DNA of 64,000 nucleotides from Niastella sp. OAS944 (lineage in GTDB: Bacteria; Bacteroidota; Bacteroidia; Chitinophagales; Chitinophagaceae): positions 310,001-374,000 of the forward strand of contig JANUBW010000007.1 of NCBI GenBank assembly GCA_024809215.1, read 5' to 3'. A model generated the notes under the pieces. It searched no databases and had not been told where the DNA came from. It saw only the letters and a program-made list of their open reading frames with translations. This document shows positions 1-9,288 of the stretch, piece by piece. Position numbers and translations under genes: made by a program. Positions within the stretch are counted from its first letter, which is position 1; the number at the start of each line of letters is the position of its first letter.

Positions 1-290
1 GGCTTACCTTCAATTTTTATAATATGTTGTACAAGTGCTGCAAATTCGTAACTAAGCCGGGCAGCATACCCCAACCAGGCCGCGCTGTTGCTACGGTTGG
101 TATTAAAACGAATTATACGGTTGCCTTCGGGTGTATTTGATATATAATAATCTGAAATACTGTCGTCGGGTACAAAAGTGGTAATGGTAATATTTTCTGC
201 AACCAGCATACATGCTGTGTGGTAACAGTAGGTGCTGATGCCGCCACCGTGAAAGGGAGGATATTCTGTCGTTAAAAGCCAGTAGTTCAC
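1..290 (-). CDS. Glycosyltransferase family 4, N-terminal part (cut by window edge)
   Basis: The minus strand is open from a GTG codon at 290 to the left edge, about 96 codons. The protein begins NYWLLTTEYPPFHGGGIST, the classic N-terminal glycine-rich loop of GT4 (GT-B fold) glycosyltransferases, where TxxYPPxxGG binds the donor side. It probably transfers a sugar from a nucleotide-sugar donor to the growing surface glycan in the cytoplasm. The GTG lies two bases after the stop of the upstream GT2 remnant, so the two were co-transcribed. No ATG fits that would keep the loop at the N-terminus. The catalytic C-terminal half is outside the window, so its integrity is unknown. Confidence 0.75.
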   Translation of the reverse strand, partial: MNYWLLTTEYPPFHGGGISTYCYHTACMLVAENITITTFVPDDSISDYYISNTPEGNRIIRFNTNRSNSAAWLGYAARLSYEFAALVQHIIKIEGK

Positions 291-292
291 GC

Positions 293-832
293 TTATTTTT
301 TGATTAGGCGCAATGTAATGAAATATGTAATATAGTACGGGTTCATCCGAAGTGCCAGGCAATCCGAATCCGGGACGCAAGTTCTATAATAATCTTTAAA
401 TGAATTGTTATTTGCGTGTTTATCGCATTCGGCGGCTTTCCATTTTTTAAAATCACCTCTTTCAAAGAATTTTTCGATCAGGCAGTACAGGTAAATGAAA
501 AAGTGCCGGCTTCCCATTTCCCTGATCTTCAGTTTTGATTCTCCTGTTTTCCTGTTCCGCCACGAGTTGGGGATCGAAACATAACTGAAATACCTGACAA
601 TCGATTTTAATGGTAGCTCCAGGGTTAAGTTAAAATGTGGCGACAAAGAGGGCTTTAGCCCGTTTATTGTTTCTTTTTTATATAGTTTGAAAGCGTTGGT
701 AAGATCATTGTACCTAAGGCCAAGGCTCCAGCTTATAAGGTTGTTTACAAATCTGTTCAAAAGGCATGAAAAAAATGCTACAGCTTCGATGCCTATTAAA
801 CCGGCTGAACCGTTAATAAGTACAACACTCAA
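293..832 (-). pseudogene. 5'-truncated GT2 (dolichol-phosphate mannosyltransferase-like) remnant
   Basis: Homology to GT2 polyprenyl-phosphate sugar transferases begins only at about residue 28 (RFVNNLISWSLGLRYND, near base 750) and runs through the conserved C-terminal part (TNAFKLYKKE, SPHFNLTLELPLK, NRKTGESKLKIREMGSR). The N-terminal nucleotide-binding half, with its DDxS and DxD motifs, is missing, so the product cannot be an active transferase. Upstream of the junction the same frame stays open to about 955 and reads as hydrophobic sequence resembling a flippase C-terminus, starting here at a TTG. I read this as the scar of a deletion that joined two polysaccharide genes. It is followed after two bases by the GT4 gene. 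Confidence 0.6.
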
Positions 833-1174
833 TGGTATTAAATTTATTAAGATAGGATTGATTTTAATTGTTGTTCGTTGCTTTTGATGCAGGAAAATAT
901 ATCGTACATAATATCTTCGAAGAGGCCGAAAAAAGGTTATCTGCTGGCTGCTTTAGTTCAGCCAGCCACGTTTGGTTATAACGTTTTGACCTGCCAGATT
1001 TTACATTATAATGCACCTTATATATTATTTATCTTATTTGAAATTCAAAAGCCAGGTTTTATTTGCGGCATTTATGGTAGATTATTTAATTTTCACCCTT
1101 TTTTGGTGAAGAACAGGGTAACTTTTATATTCCAAAAATAAAAAAACAACCATTCAGACAATTATCAATAGTAG
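833..1174. other. Intergenic region with possible flippase-like remnant
   Basis: There is no intact gene in these 342 bases. On the minus strand the frame of the GT2 remnant stays open back to about 955. Its residues before the junction (KINPILINL, VVLINGSAGLIGIEAVA) resemble the last membrane segments of PST/MATE-type flippases. This is a judgement by eye. On the plus strand the region must hold the promoter of the flippase at 1175, but I found no good match to the Bacteroidota promoter consensus; TAACTTTT near 1110 is the closest. Confidence 0.3.
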
Positions 1175-2236
1175 ATGAGTTTATTAAAAAACAGCACCAT
1201 TGTAGTGGCCGGGGTTTTCGTTTCTAATTTGCTGGCTTATGGATTTCATTTTGTTGCCGGAAGACTGTTAGGCCCGCAGGATTATGGGGTTTTCGGTGCG
1301 TTAATGTCACTATTTTTACTGGTAGCATTACCCGCCGGAGCACTAAGTTTTGCCATCACCAAATTTACAGCCAGATTTAATTTTGAGAGTGAGCTTGGAA
1401 TGATAGGGGTGTTAAGAAAGAAAATTCAGAATGATGTTCTCGTGTTTTCAGGTATTATTCTTTTATTAATCGTAGTGTTTGCAAATTTTATTGCCAGCTT
1501 TCTTAAAATACACTCCAATACCCCTGTTATAATTATTGGCATTACCCTGGCATTTTCTTTGCTTTTGCCGGTTAACAGGGGTATTCTGCAAGGCTTGCAG
1601 AAATTCTTACATTATAGCTGGAATACCGTTATTGAAGCATTTATAAGGCTAATTCTTTTAGTCTCATTTTTATTTTTAGGGATGGGTGTAAATGGAGCAA
1701 TTCTGGCATACGGACTTGCTTATTTTATTGCCTTCCTTTGGATCTTTCCATATATCAAAGAGACTAAGGATGTAACTACTGCAACCAGGAAAATAGACAT
1801 CAAGCCAATTTATAAGTTTATTTTCCAGGTTTTGACAGCAAATATGATATTGCAATCCGTTCTGAATATTCCCTCTTTGTTAATTAAGCATTTCTATTCA
1901 AGCGAAATAACAGGTAACTGGGTGGCTGCTCTTAATTTAGCACGATTATCCTTGTTTCTAGTAACAGGTATTTCGCTTGTGATGTTTCCCCAAATTTCAA
2001 AAGAAAAGAATGCCATCCTTAAAAAGAAGATCTTTTACAAATCAACCTTTTTGGTTTTGATCGCTACGTCGGGTATGGCTATTGCATTTTTCTTTATTCC
2101 TCAATTCCTGATTCAAAGTCTTTATGGTAAAGACTTCGATGGAGCAGTTCCCATACTACAGTACATGGGATTTGCCATGATATTTTTTGGATTACTGCAA
2201 CTTAGAATGGATTACTTTTTAGCTAGTTTAAAATGA
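1175..2236 (+). CDS. Oligosaccharide flippase (Wzx/PST type), C-terminally truncated
   Basis: Integral membrane protein of 353 residues with about ten hydrophobic segments and a typical PST flippase N-terminus (VFVSNLLAYGFHFVAGRLLGPQDYGVFGAL). Such proteins move lipid-linked repeat units across the inner membrane in Wzy-dependent polysaccharide export. Family members are usually 420-480 residues with 12-14 helices. This one stops after ...RMDYFLASLK, so one or more C-terminal helices are missing. An ATG at 2233 overlaps the stop in another frame and encodes a short hydrophobic tail ending at 2280, so a small indel in the A-run at 2229-2232 may have broken the gene. It is the only plus-strand gene in the first 16.6 kb. 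Function may be reduced or lost. Confidence 0.7.
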   Translation: MSLLKNSTIVVAGVFVSNLLAYGFHFVAGRLLGPQDYGVFGALMSLFLLVALPAGALSFAITKFTARFNFESELGMIGVLRKKIQNDVLVFSGIILLLIVVFANFIASFLKIHSNTPVIIIGITLAFSLLLPVNRGILQGLQKFLHYSWNTVIEAFIRLILLVSFLFLGMGVNGAILAYGLAYFIAFLWIFPYIKETKDVTTATRKIDIKPIYKFIFQVLTANMILQSVLNIPSLLIKHFYSSEITGNWVAALNLARLSLFLVTGISLVMFPQISKEKNAILKKKIFYKSTFLVLIATSGMAIAFFFIPQFLIQSLYGKDFDGAVPILQYMGFAMIFFGLLQLRMDYFLASLK

Positions 2237-2337
2237 TCTTTTTATTGGCAGGGTCGGTCTCATTTTACAACTTTGTCTAACATCCCATCCACGATAATTT
2301 TCAACCTTGCGCACTTGTCTATATAATCATTCGGCAG

Positions 2338-3180
2338 CTATTTCGTTTTTTTCGCATTGTCGCTAAACAGCGATCTAAAAGTCCTTTTTCCCATTAAAAC
2401 CTTTACAACATGTCCTAACCGTTTAAACCAAAGAGGAAGTATTTCATACTCCTGGTGATACCATTGTTGTATGTCGTAATATTCCTTTTGTCCTACTTCC
2501 TTTCCCAGCGCAATAAACGACAGATACAATTTTGCCCTGTTTTGCCATAATTCAGATTCATACAAACTCCAACTGGCAATATTATTTATAGTAGTTGTCT
2601 CCAGAAAGATATCAACGTATTTGTTTTCCTTTTTGAAGATTTTTATTAATGCCAGTTCTTTGTTCAGTTGGATATGGTTGCCAAATGATAAAATAATTTG
2701 GTTTATTTTCAGGCTTGTATACTGCTGTAATTGAATTTCGTCTAATGCTTTTAGCTGAATGGTGGTAATAAGCAGCGTAGTGTTTTTTATTTGAAGATCA
2801 GCTGAATCAAATATGGTGAATTCTATATTTTTTTCACCGTGCAGCATGAAGTAGTCTTTTATATTTTGCAGGTATACCTGATTATTGGGTTCGCTTAAAA
2901 AAACAGGAATGGAATTGTTGCATTTAGCAAAACAACTTGATAAGGTGTATAACGTATATAGAGAGGGAAGCAGGCTGTTTATTTCATTATTTAATATTTT
3001 ATCTGGCAAACTAAAGATGAAATGAAAGTTTAACCTTCTTACAAAATCTAAAATGAAGGGCATGTCGATATCGTTGGAATCAACGAGGATATTAATTCCT
3101 GTTTCCATGTCATATTCAGTTATAATTTCGTTTTTTATAGCTGAATAAGGAATTGAGATAAATACTACCGGACAATTCAA
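2338..3180 (-). CDS. Hypothetical protein of polysaccharide locus
   Basis: A 280-residue soluble protein without a signal peptide. I do not recognise a catalytic domain. The C-terminus (YEILPLWFKRLGHVVKVLMG, then KRTFRSLF) resembles the tails found after some Bacteroidota glycosyltransferases, which suggests an accessory or divergent transferase role. The start is a TTG two bases after the stop of the RgpF-like gene; the first internal ATG (residue 25) would lose conserved-looking sequence. It is the last gene of the minus-strand operon before the convergent flippase. Functional assignment is open. Confidence 0.6.
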   Translation of the reverse strand: MNCPVVFISIPYSAIKNEIITEYDMETGINILVDSNDIDMPFILDFVRRLNFHFIFSLPDKILNNEINSLLPSLYTLYTLSSCFAKCNNSIPVFLSEPNNQVYLQNIKDYFMLHGEKNIEFTIFDSADLQIKNTTLLITTIQLKALDEIQLQQYTSLKINQIILSFGNHIQLNKELALIKIFKKENKYVDIFLETTTINNIASWSLYESELWQNRAKLYLSFIALGKEVGQKEYYDIQQWYHQEYEILPLWFKRLGHVVKVLMGKRTFRSLFSDNAKKTK

Positions 3181-3182
3181 TG

Positions 3183-3953
3183 CTATATAGTTTTAAAATT
3201 TAATCCCCCATTAGTTATTATCCAGGATAATATTCTTTCCCATGCGTGAGTATTGGTTCCGTTAAAGTTGTCAATAACGTTGCCTTCTTCTAACGTTTGG
3301 CGGATTTTTAGGGGGTCAAATTTTTTAAAAAAATCTATTAAAACGGATGCTTTTGCCCAAAACATGGTTCCTGCCACATACTCATGATTTTTACTGGTAA
3401 TGTTGTATTTCTGTATTAATTCATCAAGTATGGGGCCATTGTTGCCTGTAAATTTCCCGTCCTCCTTTGTTTCTTTCCGAACATAGTTTTTCGCCGCAAT
3501 AATTCCCAATTTGGAATTATTTGAAATTATCTCATTGATTTTTTGGAGCTGATCTTCCTGTATAATTTTAAGCAGATCATTTTTCCATGTTTTTGCATTC
3601 AAAGCCTGCAGGCTTTTTTTGTCGTGCAGAAATATTATCCAATCAGGTTTATATTGCAATTGCAAACAAACCTTAATTAGTAATAATTTTCCTCCTATAT
3701 CTTTTCCTTTATTACTACTGGTACAAATGAATGCCCCTGGAAAATACATCAATAGAGCTTCCCTTATTTTATGTTGATTTGGTGTATCTGAGCATATATT
3801 GAAGAAAAAAGACGTTTGGAAACAACCAAGTCCTTTTAGCTCGTCTACGATATGAGTAACCGAATCTTCATAAAAAATGTGATATAGGACAGCCACTTTT
3901 GGCGTGGATGGCTTATTTACCTCTTCAATATGTTCTTCATTTGTTTCTGACAT
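3183..3953 (-). CDS. Rhamnan synthesis F (RgpF)-like protein
   Basis: 256 residues matching the RgpF domain (PF05045). Visible signatures are NKGKDIGGKLLLI near residue 80, IIFLHDKKS near 108, EYVAGTMFWAKASVL near 193, and a C-terminal THAWERILSW block. In streptococci RgpF takes part in assembly of rhamnose-glucose polysaccharide, probably as a glycosyltransferase. Here the domain stands alone, whereas many RgpF proteins carry extra glycosyltransferase modules. ATG start. The gene lies 73 bases downstream of the GT2 gene and 2 bases before the next one, so it sits in the operon. The actual sugar is not predictable from sequence. Confidence 0.8.
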   Translation of the reverse strand: MSETNEEHIEEVNKPSTPKVAVLYHIFYEDSVTHIVDELKGLGCFQTSFFFNICSDTPNQHKIREALLMYFPGAFICTSSNKGKDIGGKLLLIKVCLQLQYKPDWIIFLHDKKSLQALNAKTWKNDLLKIIQEDQLQKINEIISNNSKLGIIAAKNYVRKETKEDGKFTGNNGPILDELIQKYNITSKNHEYVAGTMFWAKASVLIDFFKKFDPLKIRQTLEEGNVIDNFNGTNTHAWERILSWIITNGGLNFKTI

Positions 3954-4026
3954 ACACGCACCGTAAATTATAAGCGTTAATTTATACTGTTATACTTTCT
4001 GCATAAAAAGGAAGTATAATAGTATA

Positions 4027-4962
4027 CTAATCTCTTTTAGGATAATTATTAATGTCATAGTTAGCGGCAGCTAACAATAACTGAAAGCCGAGTGTTATCA
4101 ATAGCGTAGGAATAACTACTGTGCCGGTTGGAGCCGGAATTTTTTCACTTGCATATTTTATAAAGTTTACTATGCCATAAACACTTCCAAAAATAAAAAG
4201 CGGTAACCCGAAAAGTACAAATAAAGAAGCAACGTTAAATTCGTATAAAAAATACTTTAAGGCAATTCGCCTTAAAAAGGCTGCAAAAAGTTTTGGTGGA
4301 AATTCGAACAAAGTTTTTGTTTTTGACAGGCCTGAAATTTCATCTCCATACCTGGCTTTCATGGGTACATCCTGAATTACGCCATTAACATGGTACAACT
4401 CTATAAGCATAGATGATTCAAAGAAGTATCTATTATGGATTTTTTTAAAATTCATTGATTGTAAGGTCTCATTTTTAATTGCGAAATACCCATTGGTAGG
4501 ATCAAATATATTCCAATACCCAGAAGCTGCTTTGATCAAAAAACTGAGGCCCAGATTGCCAATCCTTCTGCCGATAGGCATTTTTTTGAGCGCAGTAAAA
4601 TCCCTGAACCGGTTGCCTTTTGTAAAATCTGCTTTGTTGTTAATTAATGGTTCAATTAAAACCGGAATATAGGATGGGTCCATTTGATTGTCGCCATCCA
4701 TTTTTAAAGTTATGTCACAGTTCAGTTCCAGTGATTTTTTAAAACCGGAGAGCATAGCGCCACCCACACCCTGGTTTACTTCGTGCTTCAGGTAAATTAT
4801 TTTTTTATTCTTTTGCTGAAGTTGAAGAATTATCGATTCGGTATTGTCGGGTGATCTGTCGTTCACAGTAATAATATAATCTACCTGGTCAGGTAAATTA
4901 TTGATCACATCTTCAATATGCCGGGCAACATTATAACATGGTATTATTACCGAAATAATCAT
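4027..4962 (-). CDS. GT2 glycosyltransferase, polyprenyl-phosphate type with C-terminal membrane helices
   Basis: 311 residues. The N-terminal GT-A domain starts IISVIIPCYNVARHI and carries VNDRSPDNT and the metal-binding KMDGDNQMD motif near residue 95. Two hydrophobic segments (about 240-265 and 283-303) anchor it in the inner membrane. This is the layout of dolichol/undecaprenyl-phosphate sugar synthases (DPM1/GtrB-like), which load a sugar on a polyprenyl carrier for use by a GT-C-type transferase. Its start overlaps the stop of the upstream polytopic membrane gene as ATGA, implying translational coupling. A carrier-loading enzyme coupled to a multi-helix membrane protein fits a two-step periplasmic glycan modification. 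Confidence 0.85.
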   Translation of the reverse strand: MIISVIIPCYNVARHIEDVINNLPDQVDYIITVNDRSPDNTESIILQLQQKNKKIIYLKHEVNQGVGGAMLSGFKKSLELNCDITLKMDGDNQMDPSYIPVLIEPLINNKADFTKGNRFRDFTALKKMPIGRRIGNLGLSFLIKAASGYWNIFDPTNGYFAIKNETLQSMNFKKIHNRYFFESSMLIELYHVNGVIQDVPMKARYGDEISGLSKTKTLFEFPPKLFAAFLRRIALKYFLYEFNVASLFVLFGLPLFIFGSVYGIVNFIKYASEKIPAPTGTVVIPTLLITLGFQLLLAAANYDINNYPKRD

Positions 4963-6983
4963 AAGTCTTTACGTTTATAAATATAAAATCCAGAAATGTC
5001 CTTCACCGGCACCAGTTCTCTGACTTCAGCTTCAGACGGTTTATAAGTGAAAAAAGCATATTTAATACCCATTTGCTTCAAGCGGGGGGAGCTGGGGTCC
5101 ATTTTGATGGTGTAAAGATCAACCTGCTGGGAAATAAACTCTACCGAGTCTTTTGCATCAGTAAGCGGGGTAACAACAATATGAGCATATCTGTTATAAA
5201 TATCTTCATTCTTCAAAGAAGGGTCCAATATATGCAGTTTGTCAAGCGGCGGCGCAAATTGAACCCCAGTTAAACAATTAGCTCCTGCAGCTTTTAGAAA
5301 ATCGCCAGCAAATATAGAGTTCCCAAATGTTATCCACTGGGCATCGGGATCTTTATCTCTTATTTCCGATACAGTTTTGTATACCTTATTTTCAAAGAAA
5401 GGCGATAGCCCTACGCATAAAGGGTTAACGAATATATTCGCTGCAACATACAACGTACAGCTTGCATAAAACAGGTATTGAAATATTTTGCTTTGGGAAA
5501 AGTATATTATAAGCCAGTTCAGAACGGCAAATAAAATCGTTCCATTAATCACCTGTGCTTTTGTGAAAAATCTATCGGTTTGTTTGTTTAGTGAATAAGT
5601 AATCGCCAATGCAATTACGAAAATAATTGAAAAAATAATGGCCATCTTGGGTCTTAATGTCGTTTGCTCTGCCGTTTTCCTGAATTGGCCTAAATATAAT
5701 AGCGTAAAAACAACGTTTGAAAATCCAAAAATATAGAATGTTCTCCAGGTAGGACATACGTTAAACATGGTGAGTTTGGCTAAAAACTCAGGGAGCCCCA
5801 AAAAGAACCAATTATATATTAATACCTGAAAAATGAGCAATGGAATAAAAAGCACATTGATTTTCTTTGTTTTTACCCAGGAGTAAACAATAAGAATGCT
5901 GGCAATGGGGGATAACATCAGGAAGGCAGATACCTCACTATTATTTAACCATTGGGACGGGAACGTGTGTTCTTTAACAAACCAGGAAAAGTTATCTCTA
6001 AACAATTGTAAAAACTGTAAGTTACCACCTGGTTCATTTCTTTTGCCCGGATAAATTGTATTTGTAATAACCTGTATGGTTTCTTTGGTTTCGGTATAGA
6101 ATAAAATAATAAGGGATAGCAAAGAAATAACGCTGCCAGCTAATACTGAAAGTTTAACCCACTTGTTTTCCCACAACAATTTATAATTCTTTCTGCTTAT
6201 TATAAATGCCAGCAGTAAGGCCAGTAAAAAGTAGGCCAGCGGAACCTGGTATGCAGGATACAGGATCATCGCATAAGAGTGGGCTGCCAGTATAAATATG
6301 AAGCCGTTTATTACAATTAGCCGGGTTTTATTTGAATATAGTATGTATATTAATGAAATAAGCGCAAGTAGCCCGTAGGTAAAGATTTCAGTGTTAATGG
6401 ACCACCATTGGATTGGAGAAGATAAAAAAAGCCAAATACTTCCAAACAAACTAATTATAAAGTTATTCTTTGTAAAAAGCATGAGGAATAAAAAGGCTAC
6501 AATTAAAAAGGGAAAAATTTTGATATTCCAAAACCAGGAATAGCCCCTTTCTATATCGAGAAAATAAAATCCCCAAAAGGCTGGTTTAAGTTTACTTATA
6601 ATATGGTTGGTAGGTAGCCCCATTGTCAACGGAGTTTTTCCATATCCAAGGGCTATATTTGAAACAGGAAATCCTTTTTTTTTCTGCGATACAATGAATG
6701 GCGTAGTAACTACCCACTCATCAGACCTGATTCCCAAGGGAGTTCCCATTATTACTCCCCTGTACTCATCTCCCCCATCAGGTATAACTGAATTCCACAA
6801 CGCAATGGATGAATTATGTAATTTAAAAACAACAAACAATAAGAAAAAAAAAGAGCATATGCCTATATACATTTTTGCTTTCTTATCGAATCGAATCAAT
6901 TCAAGTTGAGATTGATGTCCGTAAGAAACGTCAGTGTCATTCTGCCTTTCAAGCTCTATTTTCTCAGGTACTTGTTTAGTCAT
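4959..6983 (-). CDS. Polytopic membrane protein, GT-C-like candidate
   Basis: 674 residues with a cytoplasmic N-terminus, a first helix at about 37-54, then roughly ten more helices and a soluble C-terminal domain of about 150 residues. The first external loop contains GTPLGIRSDEWVVTTPF; an acidic pair in this loop is typical of GT-C transferases, which use polyprenyl-phosphate sugars outside the membrane. I believe it belongs to a DUF (DUF7657-like) family, but I cannot confirm that by search. The four-base overlap with the downstream polyprenyl-phosphate GT2 gene supports a donor-user pair. An alternative is a polymerase (Wzy-like) or an unspecified transporter. Confidence 0.65.
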   Translation of the reverse strand: MTKQVPEKIELERQNDTDVSYGHQSQLELIRFDKKAKMYIGICSFFFLLFVVFKLHNSSIALWNSVIPDGGDEYRGVIMGTPLGIRSDEWVVTTPFIVSQKKKGFPVSNIALGYGKTPLTMGLPTNHIISKLKPAFWGFYFLDIERGYSWFWNIKIFPFLIVAFLFLMLFTKNNFIISLFGSIWLFLSSPIQWWSINTEIFTYGLLALISLIYILYSNKTRLIVINGFIFILAAHSYAMILYPAYQVPLAYFLLALLLAFIISRKNYKLLWENKWVKLSVLAGSVISLLSLIILFYTETKETIQVITNTIYPGKRNEPGGNLQFLQLFRDNFSWFVKEHTFPSQWLNNSEVSAFLMLSPIASILIVYSWVKTKKINVLFIPLLIFQVLIYNWFFLGLPEFLAKLTMFNVCPTWRTFYIFGFSNVVFTLLYLGQFRKTAEQTTLRPKMAIIFSIIFVIALAITYSLNKQTDRFFTKAQVINGTILFAVLNWLIIYFSQSKIFQYLFYASCTLYVAANIFVNPLCVGLSPFFENKVYKTVSEIRDKDPDAQWITFGNSIFAGDFLKAAGANCLTGVQFAPPLDKLHILDPSLKNEDIYNRYAHIVVTPLTDAKDSVEFISQQVDLYTIKMDPSSPRLKQMGIKYAFFTYKPSEAEVRELVPVKDISGFYIYKRKDL

Positions 6984-7002
6984 CAGTTTTAATTTGTATT
7001 AA

Positions 7003-9231
7003 TTATTGCCAGTCATATTTTATTTTGGGAGGAAACGCAAATTGGGTTGTAAGGGTTGTAACACTTAAATTGGGATTGTAAAAAGGATCATTCGATATAA
7101 TGCTTTTCCATTTGGTGGCCATAAACCTATATTCTTCCCTCCATCGCTGAAAATTTACTTCGCTTAAGTCGCTTCCTCTTGTCAAAGATTCATGATGAAT
7201 CAATTGCGCAAATGGCGTAAAAAGGTTTCTATAACCCAGTTCCCTTACCTTTAAACAAAAATCAACATCATTGTAAGCAATCTTTAAGTTCTTTTCATCA
7301 AACCCTCCCACTTTAATAAACAATTCTTTTCTTACGGCAAGGCATGCTGCGGTTACTGCACTATAATTTTGTACGAGGTTTAGTTTATTATAATATCCCG
7401 GATCATTTTTATCTCTTTTCATATATATATGGTTGCCTGGATCTTCACATAAGAAAATTCCGGCATGCTGTATCTGTCCGTTTGGATAGAATAATTTTGC
7501 CCCCACTGCTCCGATTTCCTGCCTTACACATTGGCTCACTAGTTCACTTAGCCAATCATCATTTATTACTTCTGTGTCGTTATTAAGAAGAACAACAATT
7601 TGCCCGTTCGATTGCTGCACACCATAATTAACTATGGCAGAAAAGTTAAACTCATTTTTATAAGTAAGTACATTAACCCTTTTATTATTGTTTTGAATTA
7701 TTTTTAAATACTCGTATGTAGGTTGTTCTATGCTATCATTGTCGATGATCAGCACTTCGTAATTATCATAATTTGTTTTTTGAAGTATGCTTTCCAGGCA
7801 GGTAGACAATACAACTAAATTGTCTTTTGTTGGAATTATGATAGAAACCTTTGGCTTTGGCTCAGGCTGAGCCCATTTAACCCTATAGGAGCTATTTATA
7901 TTTGATATGGCTGTGGCGTTTTGCTTTGTTCTTTTTAAATGATCATTTAAGGCATTTAGTGCCGCTTCGTATGCGTAGTTCTTATTTGATGTTATTCTCG
8001 CCGTAGATCCTTCTGTGGCCCGCCAGTGGTAAAGTACATGTGGAATATGATGAATTTGCCCGGCTTGTATTTGTTCCACACACCTTAAAGCAAGGTCGTA
8101 ATCCTGGCTGCCTTCGTATCCTGGCCTGAAGCCTCCAATTTTATTTACCAGCGAAAGGTTATAAACAGCAAGATGGTTCACCATGTTTTGCCCATAAAAA
8201 AGGTCTTTATTCCAATCAGTCTTAAAATAGGGATCAAACCTGTTTCCGCTTTCATCTATTTTATCCTCATCACTATAAATCAGTTTTAGATCTTTGTTTT
8301 CATTGATGGCCCTGGCAACCATATATAAGCTATGGGGGCGTAATTCATCATCCTGATCTAGCAAAGCGATATATTCTCCGGTAGCCAGTTCCAATGCACT
8401 GTTCGATGCATGGCTGATGTGCCCATTCGTTTCTCTGTAAATAACTTTTATCCGTTGATCCTTTGTCTGGTACTTTTCCAGTAAGTGTTTTACCGCCGGG
8501 TTGGTTGATTTATCATCAGCAATACATAGCTCCCAGTTTGGATAAGCTTGGTTTATGACAGAATCTATGGCTTTTTTCAAAAAAGGAATCGGGGCATTAT
8601 AAACGGGCATTATGATCGAAAAAAGCGGTTTGTAGCCCAAATCGTTTGCCAGTGATTTTATAATTTCAACATCGTGCTGCGAAATGGTATCATATAAAGT
8701 ACACCACTTTTTATAGGCATTCGGTTCTGTTGAGCTTTCTTTGTTGTAAATAAAGTCGCTGAGTTTTTGGCGGAAATCAAATTTTTTTGATTGCAAAGAA
8801 CCGGCCATCAACTTGCCGAAAAACGATAAATAGCTGCTATTGGGAAAGTATCTTTTTTTATAATCCGAAACTGCAATTGCGAATGCTTTTGCTTTGCTTA
8901 GTGGCCTTAAACGAAACTCATTAATTGTAAAAGAGCATCTGGTTGTACCTGGGTCAAACCGTAGCTCTGTAACATCAGATGAAAAGAATAGCAACCCCTC
9001 TATTTTATTGTTACTGATCTTTGGTAAATTCCAAACATCCTGCTCATTAAATCCACGGCCACCATTAAAAAACAGCTTTGGTGCGAAGATATTATCTTTT
9101 GTTTCTGTTATTTCAATAGAAAGCCAATACCAGCCTGCTTTTAATCCTTTGTTTTCCAGTTGAACAATAAAGAAAGGATCAACACCTGGTTTAAGATGAT
9201 ATATGTTTTTTTTAGTTTTATCGTAATTCAC
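7003..9231 (-). CDS. Double-domain GT2 glycosyltransferase
   Basis: 742 residues. An N-terminal beta-rich region (about 15-195; DPFFIV, GLKAGWYWLSIE, GGRGFN) is followed by GT2 domain 1 (from FSIIMPVYNAPIPF, with LLDQDDELRPHS) and GT2 domain 2 (from VSIIIPTKDN, with LLNNDTEV and the late YNDVDFCLK). Two catalytic domains in one chain suggest it adds two sugars or an alternating disaccharide in the cytoplasm. GTG start. It is a paralogue of the gene at 10514-13930: domain 1 is nearly identical at DNA level, while domain 2 is diverged. Compared with that gene it lacks the methyltransferase and coiled coil and about 16 residues after YHLxPG. It looks like a partial duplication. Confidence 0.88.
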   Translation of the reverse strand: MNYDKTKKNIYHLKPGVDPFFIVQLENKGLKAGWYWLSIEITETKDNIFAPKLFFNGGRGFNEQDVWNLPKISNNKIEGLLFFSSDVTELRFDPGTTRCSFTINEFRLRPLSKAKAFAIAVSDYKKRYFPNSSYLSFFGKLMAGSLQSKKFDFRQKLSDFIYNKESSTEPNAYKKWCTLYDTISQHDVEIIKSLANDLGYKPLFSIIMPVYNAPIPFLKKAIDSVINQAYPNWELCIADDKSTNPAVKHLLEKYQTKDQRIKVIYRETNGHISHASNSALELATGEYIALLDQDDELRPHSLYMVARAINENKDLKLIYSDEDKIDESGNRFDPYFKTDWNKDLFYGQNMVNHLAVYNLSLVNKIGGFRPGYEGSQDYDLALRCVEQIQAGQIHHIPHVLYHWRATEGSTARITSNKNYAYEAALNALNDHLKRTKQNATAISNINSSYRVKWAQPEPKPKVSIIIPTKDNLVVLSTCLESILQKTNYDNYEVLIIDNDSIEQPTYEYLKIIQNNNKRVNVLTYKNEFNFSAIVNYGVQQSNGQIVVLLNNDTEVINDDWLSELVSQCVRQEIGAVGAKLFYPNGQIQHAGIFLCEDPGNHIYMKRDKNDPGYYNKLNLVQNYSAVTAACLAVRKELFIKVGGFDEKNLKIAYNDVDFCLKVRELGYRNLFTPFAQLIHHESLTRGSDLSEVNFQRWREEYRFMATKWKSIISNDPFYNPNLSVTTLTTQFAFPPKIKYDWQ

Positions 9232-9288
9232 GTTAACGATTTCAACGGATTGCTATGTTTTTCTTCGTTTGAGTTATTATATAAAACC

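Noticed and set aside
687..1141. Two short plus-strand open frames
   Set aside because: They are antisense to the GT2 remnant or in AT-rich intergenic DNA, with no recognisable protein pattern.
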